This document shows, piece after piece, positions 5,352-8,610 of a stretch of 8,610 nt of DNA. The stretch is from NCBI GenBank assembly GCA_020697635.1, contig JAEHCT010000045.1, forward strand, positions 1 to 8,610, read 5' to 3'. This stretch comes from Candidatus Bathyarchaeota archaeon. Lineage in GTDB: Archaea > Thermoproteota > Bathyarchaeia > TCS64. The notes under the pieces were generated by a model. It ran no database searches and had not been told where the DNA came from. It saw only the letters and a program-made list of their open reading frames with translations. The number at the start of each line of letters is the position of its first letter. Position 1 is the first letter of the stretch. Position numbers and translations under genes: made by a program.

Positions 5352-5843
5352 ATGACCACCCCAGGCGAGCTGCTCTACGGCGAGGACTACGAAGCCCACC
5401 CCGTGTTCCACATATTCTTCGCGGCGGTGATAGCGCTGGTGACCTACCTGTCGCTAAGCCCTTTCAACGCCAGACTCCCCAGAAACGTGCAAGCCCTCCT
5501 CATCCTCGTGGATCTACTCATAATATTCCTCTACTTCAGCCTCAGGACCCTGAGGATCAGGGTGACGGAGAGCCAGCTCCGCGTCGGATTCGGCGTCCTA
5601 GGGACCAGCATCCCTCTCTCCGAGGTGCTCCTCGTCGAGCCCGAGAAGCCGTCGTTCTGGAGGTACGGCGGCGGCCTGGGGATAATGTGGGGTTGGGATG
5701 GAGGCGTGGGCTACCTCATGACCTACGGCGAAGCCGTCAGGGTCATCCGCCGCAGAGGCAGAGCCATCGTGTTCAGTACACATAACCCTAACGCGGTTAT
5801 AGAAGTAATACAAAACAAGATCGAAGCCGGGGAAACGGCTTAG
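5352..5843 (+). CDS. Two-helix membrane protein with PH-like domain
   Basis: This 163-residue protein has two N-terminal membrane helices (about residues 18-36 and 46-64) joined by a short loop. A cytoplasmic beta-rich domain (about 66-150) and a terminal helix (NPNAVIEVIQNKIEAGE) follow. The domain resembles bacterial PH-like domains. It has LRIRVTESQLRVGFG, then IPLSEVLLVEPEK, a glycine-rich stretch WRYGGGLGIMWGWDGG, and VIFSTHNPNAVIEVI, where ST-x-x-P introduces the last helix. Such proteins are widespread but poorly characterised. The ATG is supported by the TATA-like element at 5315-5319. The gene has its own promoter, divergent from the deacetylase, and converges on nusA: its TAG (5841-5843) overlaps the nusA TAA (5842-5840). 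The last 60 bases are more A/T-rich than the rest of the gene, possibly because the opposite strand carries a U-rich termination signal there. Assignment to PH-like is from pattern, not a search. Confidence 0.75.
   Translation: MTTPGELLYGEDYEAHPVFHIFFAAVIALVTYLSLSPFNARLPRNVQALLILVDLLIIFLYFSLRTLRIRVTESQLRVGFGVLGTSIPLSEVLLVEPEKPSFWRYGGGLGIMWGWDGGVGYLMTYGEAVRVIRRRGRAIVFSTHNPNAVIEVIQNKIEAGETA
5802..5820 (-). terminator. Possible U-rich terminator of the rpoA-rpl30e-nusA unit, inside the convergent gene
   Basis: On the minus strand, 20-38 bases after the nusA stop, the sequence is TCTTGTTTTGTATTACTTC. It is T-rich in an otherwise GC-rich region and typical of hairpin-less archaeal terminators. 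There is no intergenic space for a terminator because the two genes overlap at their stops. An inverted repeat ATAACC/GGTTAT (5782-5787 and 5795-5800) lies just beyond it, on the wrong side for an intrinsic terminator in this direction. Confidence 0.3.
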
Positions 5844-6277
5844 TTTATCACGACGGTGTCGAGCTGGAAGTAGCGGTCCGCGAGGAACCTTATCTTCTTG
5901 ATGTTGGACCCGTTCTTACCGATGGCGATGCCCTTGTCCTTGGGCTCCACGTTCACCATGGCGATCTTCTTGCCCCCCATCCTGTCGACGAGGCGGATGT
6001 CCTTGACCTTAGCCGGCTTCAACGCGTTCCTGATGAACTTCTCGGCCTCGGGCAGGTACTCGTATATCTCGACCTGCTTGTTGGTCATGCTGCGGAAACG
6101 CTTTATCTTCTCGCCGCCCTTGCCGACGGCTAGCCCCACCTCTCCCTTCTTAACAGTGAATATGATGGTGTCCAGGGCCTCGTCGACGATGCAGTCGACG
6201 ATAGTCGCCCCCGTCATGTTCTGCAGGAGCTGGATGTACCTCATCTCAGTCTCTGTGATCTTTATGTTGTTGATCAT
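5840..6277 (-). CDS. nusA: Archaeal NusA-like transcription factor
   Basis: This 145-residue protein is the short archaeal NusA, consisting only of two KH RNA-binding domains and lacking the RNA polymerase-binding N-terminal domain of bacterial NusA. KH1 carries the GxxG loop GKGG at 52-55 (VGLAVGKGGEKI). KH2 carries GKNG at 120-123 (GIAIGKNGSNIKKIRFL). Length and the opening IKITETEMRYIQLLQNMTGA fit the family. It probably binds nascent RNA during transcription elongation or termination. ATG 6277 lies three bases after the rpl30e stop, so it is translated from the rpo transcript. In most archaea rpsL and rpsG follow nusA; here it is the last gene of the unit and meets a convergent gene with a 4-base overlap. 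Confidence 0.93.
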   Translation of the reverse strand: MINNIKITETEMRYIQLLQNMTGATIVDCIVDEALDTIIFTVKKGEVGLAVGKGGEKIKRFRSMTNKQVEIYEYLPEAEKFIRNALKPAKVKDIRLVDRMGGKKIAMVNVEPKDKGIAIGKNGSNIKKIRFLADRYFQLDTVVIN

Positions 6278-6280
6278 GCA

Positions 6281-6589
6281 CTAATCTTCCTTCGTCGCAA
6301 TATCTAGTATCCTCGAGTCTCCCGGGTCGTTGATCACAATAGCTGAAACAGGGTAGGGTTTCCCACACAGCACCCCCAAATCTACGCTGTCTTTAGCGTG
6401 CGTAAGCACGGGTATCTCGCTTAGCCTGCCATACGTCTCTATGGCCTCGGCGTTCTCGGCTGGACAGTTAGAGCTGAGGATAGCCATCCTGGCCCTGCCG
6501 CGCCTCATCTCCCTGACCGCCATCTTCGATCCTAGCTGGACCCTGCCGGTGGAGAGAGCGAGTCTCAGCTCGTGGTCTACGCTACTCAT
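6281..6589 (-). CDS. rpl30e: Large-subunit ribosomal protein eL30 (L30e)
   Basis: This protein of 102 residues from the chosen start belongs to the L7Ae/L30e/S12e RNA-binding fold. Recognisable features are LRLALSTGRVQLGSKMAVR at the start, the core AILSSNCPAENAEAI (37-51), IPVLTH, and SVDLGVLCGKPYPVSAIVINDPGDS near the end. The frame could begin at ATG 6604, but I chose ATG 6589. GGAG (6602-6599) is nine bases upstream of it, the earlier ATG has no Shine-Dalgarno, and the shorter N-terminus fits the family better. With this start the gene overlaps the rpoA TAG (6584-6582) by eight bases, so it is coupled to rpoA. The order rpoA-rpl30e-nusA is the standard archaeal one. Confidence 0.92.
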   Translation of the reverse strand: MSSVDHELRLALSTGRVQLGSKMAVREMRRGRARMAILSSNCPAENAEAIETYGRLSEIPVLTHAKDSVDLGVLCGKPYPVSAIVINDPGDSRILDIATKED

Positions 6590-8610
6590 CGCTTCTATCT
6601 CCATGAGTCATGAACAGTTCGACGCTTCCCGTTCCTAGGGGCATCGACTGTCCGACGATTATGTTCTCGATCACGCCTTTAAGGGGATCGGTCTCGCCCT
6701 TGATGGCCGCTTCGACCAGGTGCTGGATGGTCAGCTCGAACGCCGCCCTGGCCAGCACGCTGTTCTTATCGCCGCTGATTCCGTGGCGGCCGATCTGCTG
6801 CACCTCGCCGGTCTTGGTCATGATGTCTGAGACCAGCATGACGTGGCGAATGTCGACGTCCAGCCCCTGCTCGGAGAGGACCGCGTGGGCCTCCCTGATG
6901 AGCGCGTTCCTCGCCGCCTCGATGCCGAATATCCCGGCTATCTCATGGATGTTGTTGGTGGTGGTCCTCGTTGGATCGACGCCCTCGATGCGCAGCACCC
7001 CCTCCAGGTTGCTGCCATCCGTCCTGATGACCCACTCGCCGTCCTCGACGGTGGTGAGGACCCTCTTGATCTCGGGGATGCCCTTGATCTTCGCCTCGGT
7101 CACCTTCTTTATGATGGGCTCCGGGTCCCTGGCCTTGTCCTCCTCCAAGCTGATAAGGAAGGTGTTGTCCTCCTCCTTTGTGTAGCTGAAGGGTATGGCC
7201 TTCTCGACGTCCTTGATGTCGACCCCCAGGGTGTTCATCCTATCGGGGTCGAGAGTGATCCTGACGGCCTCCTCACGGAGATCCACGTTGACGCTGTCGA
7301 TGACGTCGTCGATGACCGTGTAGGTCAGCTTCTGGGCGACCTCCCTGGCCTTCTTCTCGCTCCTCCCGTACTTACTTGTAAGGTAGATGTCCATCACCGG
7401 CGTCGACGGGCTCTTACGGGCGTCCACTATCTCGATGAGCCGGGGCAGCCCCAGGGTGACGTTCAGCTCTGCGACGCCCGCGTAGTGGAAGGTCCTGAGG
7501 GTCATCTGTGTGCCAGGCTCGCCTATGCTCTGTGCGGCGATGATGCCCACGGCTTCACCCGGCTCCACGAGGCTGTAGTCGTAGTTCCGGAGCACGGCCG
7601 CTATGACGTCCTCGACCCCCGACTTGGTGAGCTTCGCCTGCTTGAGCTGGCGTCTGAGCTCCTCCTTCAGAAGCTGGGGTATCTCCTCCTCGATGCCGTC
7701 CACCAGCTTGTCTATCGTCGACTCCGCTGCGGCCCGCCCCTTCTTCATGTTGATACGGGTCCTGTCCGTGAGCTGGGCTATGTTGACGGCGACGCCGTGG
7801 TCAGATTTCGCGGGGTCGACGCCGTCCTCCCCGTACTGGAACTGGACTATGTCGCCCACGCTGTTCCTGACGGTGCCGTCGTACTCGACTCTGAGATGCT
7901 CCAGGGCGTTGATGAGCCTGCGCTGCATGTATCCGCTCTGCTGGGTACGGACGGCCGTGTCTACGAGGCCCTCGCGTCCTCCCATGGCGTGGAAGAAGAA
8001 CTCCAGCGGAGTCAAGCCGTCCCTGTAGCAGTTGTAGACGAAGCCTCGGGCGACGGGCGCCGCGTCGTTCTCCTTGAAGTGGGGTAGCGTCCTGTTCTCG
8101 TAGCCCCTCATGATCCGTTTGCCACGGATGCTCTGCTGGCCTACGCTGCCCATCATCTGGCCGATGTTGAGGCTGCTGCCTCGGGCGCCGCTGCGTGTCA
8201 TGATTATGCCGCTGTTGCTCATGGGCAGCCCCTCCTGCACGGTCTCGCCGGCCTTGTCACGGGCCTTGGCTAGCTCGTTCATCACCTTGATCTCAAAGCT
8301 CTCCTGCAGCGTCTGGCCTGGCAGCCTCTCGAGCACGCCTGTGGTGTACTCCTCTGTGAGCTTCTCGACGTTCTTCTCCATCCGCCTCATGACTCTCCCT
8401 ATGTCCCGCATATCCTTGTCTGCGAGCTCGAGCTCGTCGTAGCTGTATGTGAAGCCCTTCAGCGTGAGGAAGCCGTTGATGAGGCGGCTGACGCCGTTGA
8501 GGAAGTCGTGGCCCATGTCGGTGCCGTAGTCCTTGATGATCCTGTGGAAGATGGTGTCGGGGCGCTCGGCTCCGATGCTGTTCTTGTCGATGACCCCCGT
8601 CTTCAGCTCG
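6582..8610 (-). CDS. rpoA: RNA polymerase largest subunit, unsplit RpoA (A'+A''), 5' end outside window
   Basis: About 675 C-terminal residues of the catalytic subunit of archaeal RNA polymerase are visible. The frame stays open to the window edge: codons before ATG 8516 read ELKTGVIDKNSIGAERPD, normal A' sequence, so 8516 is not the start. In order: the funnel region with NSGIIMTRSGARGSSLNIGQ; RTLPHF; the bridge helix EFFFHAMGGREGLVDTAVR to GYMQRRL (about 8010-7915); VQFQYGEDGVDPAKSDHG (about 7840-7800), which is near the C-terminus of separate A' proteins elsewhere; then without interruption the A'' part with EPGEAVGIIAAQSIGEPGTQ and the trigger loop MTLRTFHYAGVAELNVTLG (about 7560-7445). 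It ends in ENIIVGQSMPLGTGSVELF before TAG at 6584-6582. The NADFDGD active-site loop lies upstream of the window. No stop, new start or intein separates A' and A''. rpl30e overlaps its end. Confidence 0.95.
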   Translation of the reverse strand, partial: ELKTGVIDKNSIGAERPDTIFHRIIKDYGTDMGHDFLNGVSRLINGFLTLKGFTYSYDELELADKDMRDIGRVMRRMEKNVEKLTEEYTTGVLERLPGQTLQESFEIKVMNELAKARDKAGETVQEGLPMSNSGIIMTRSGARGSSLNIGQMMGSVGQQSIRGKRIMRGYENRTLPHFKENDAAPVARGFVYNCYRDGLTPLEFFFHAMGGREGLVDTAVRTQQSGYMQRRLINALEHLRVEYDGTVRNSVGDIVQFQYGEDGVDPAKSDHGVAVNIAQLTDRTRINMKKGRAAAESTIDKLVDGIEEEIPQLLKEELRRQLKQAKLTKSGVEDVIAAVLRNYDYSLVEPGEAVGIIAAQSIGEPGTQMTLRTFHYAGVAELNVTLGLPRLIEIVDARKSPSTPVMDIYLTSKYGRSEKKAREVAQKLTYTVIDDVIDSVNVDLREEAVRITLDPDRMNTLGVDIKDVEKAIPFSYTKEEDNTFLISLEEDKARDPEPIIKKVTEAKIKGIPEIKRVLTTVEDGEWVIRTDGSNLEGVLRIEGVDPTRTTTNNIHEIAGIFGIEAARNALIREAHAVLSEQGLDVDIRHVMLVSDIMTKTGEVQQIGRHGISGDKNSVLARAAFELTIQHLVEAAIKGETDPLKGVIENIIVGQSMPLGTGSVELFMTHGDRSDE
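6599..6602 (-). promoter_or_regulatory. Shine-Dalgarno deciding the rpl30e start
   Basis: On the minus strand, GGAG sits within the last codons of rpoA, nine bases before ATG 6589. The upstream candidate ATG at 6604 itself overlaps this element and lacks one of its own. Confidence 0.6.

Noticed and set aside
6590..6604. Alternative rpl30e start at ATG 6604
   Set aside because: It lacks its own Shine-Dalgarno, overlaps rpoA by 23 bases and adds five residues not expected for the family; ATG 6589 is better supported.
6843..8087. Long plus-strand open frame of 414 codons opposite rpoA
   Set aside because: It is a codon-bias shadow: its translation is rich in V, D, L and G without any domain, and the opposite strand is unmistakable RpoA along its full length.
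8514..8516. ATG as the rpoA start
   Set aside because: The frame stays open to the window edge and the preceding 31 codons encode normal A' sequence, so the gene is cut by the window, not started here.
1..8610. tRNA, rRNA, CRISPR array, insertion sequence or intein
   Set aside because: I saw no cloverleaf with a T-loop signature, no spaced repeats of CRISPR type, no transposase or terminal repeats, and no intein-like insertion in the visible part of rpoA.

Overview
The window is a GC-rich archaeal chromosome segment. On the minus strand it carries a cluster of information-processing genes typical of Archaea: RNA polymerase large subunit, ribosomal protein eL30 (L30e) and archaeal NusA. Promoters look archaeal, with TATA-like boxes roughly 25-30 bases before several starts. 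First genes of transcription units have very short predicted leaders, while internal operon genes have clear Shine-Dalgarno (SD) sequences. The RNA polymerase subunit is one continuous reading frame across the point where most archaea split it into A' and A''. From general knowledge, an unsplit RpoA points to the Thaumarchaeota/Aigarchaeota/Korarchaeota side of TACK or to some Asgard relatives. The exact lineage cannot be read from this window.

Layout, left to right. Positions 1-292 hold the probable end of an upstream gene, an SD-preceded 23-codon mini-ORF of doubtful status, a TGAAAC palindrome and a promoter. Positions 293-1600 hold two tandem membrane proteins with near-identical N-terminal zinc ribbons: one with a large extracytoplasmic domain, the other an RDD-family protein. 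Two T-tracts follow. Positions 1709-4167 are the iorAB operon, encoding both subunits of indolepyruvate:ferredoxin oxidoreductase, which oxidises aryl pyruvates made from aromatic amino acids. It ends in a hairpin plus T-tract. Positions 4222-4374 hold a 50-residue cysteine-rich protein resembling DUF6485. On the minus strand, 4371-4451 is a 26-codon frame that looks like the first beta strand of a VOC/glyoxalase domain. It is coupled by a GTGA overlap to the polysaccharide deacetylase gene at 4448-5257. A compact divergent promoter region (5258-5351) separates the deacetylase from a plus-strand membrane protein with a PH-like domain (5352-5843). That gene meets the 3' end of nusA tail to tail with a 4-base overlap. 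nusA, rpl30e and rpoA (5' end outside the window) fill the rest of the minus strand.

Functionally the window joins three unrelated blocks: ferredoxin-linked amino-acid catabolism (iorAB), a small set of membrane and deacetylase genes of unknown purpose, and the distal end of an RNA polymerase operon. The usual archaeal continuation of that operon (rpsL, rpsG, elongation factor) is not downstream of nusA here.

I did not find a convincing new multi-gene system, CRISPR array, tRNA, rRNA or mobile element. The points most worth a second look are the unsplit rpoA, the apparent VOC gene stub behind the deacetylase, the cysteine-rich mini-protein, and the convergent gene ends with shared stop codons.
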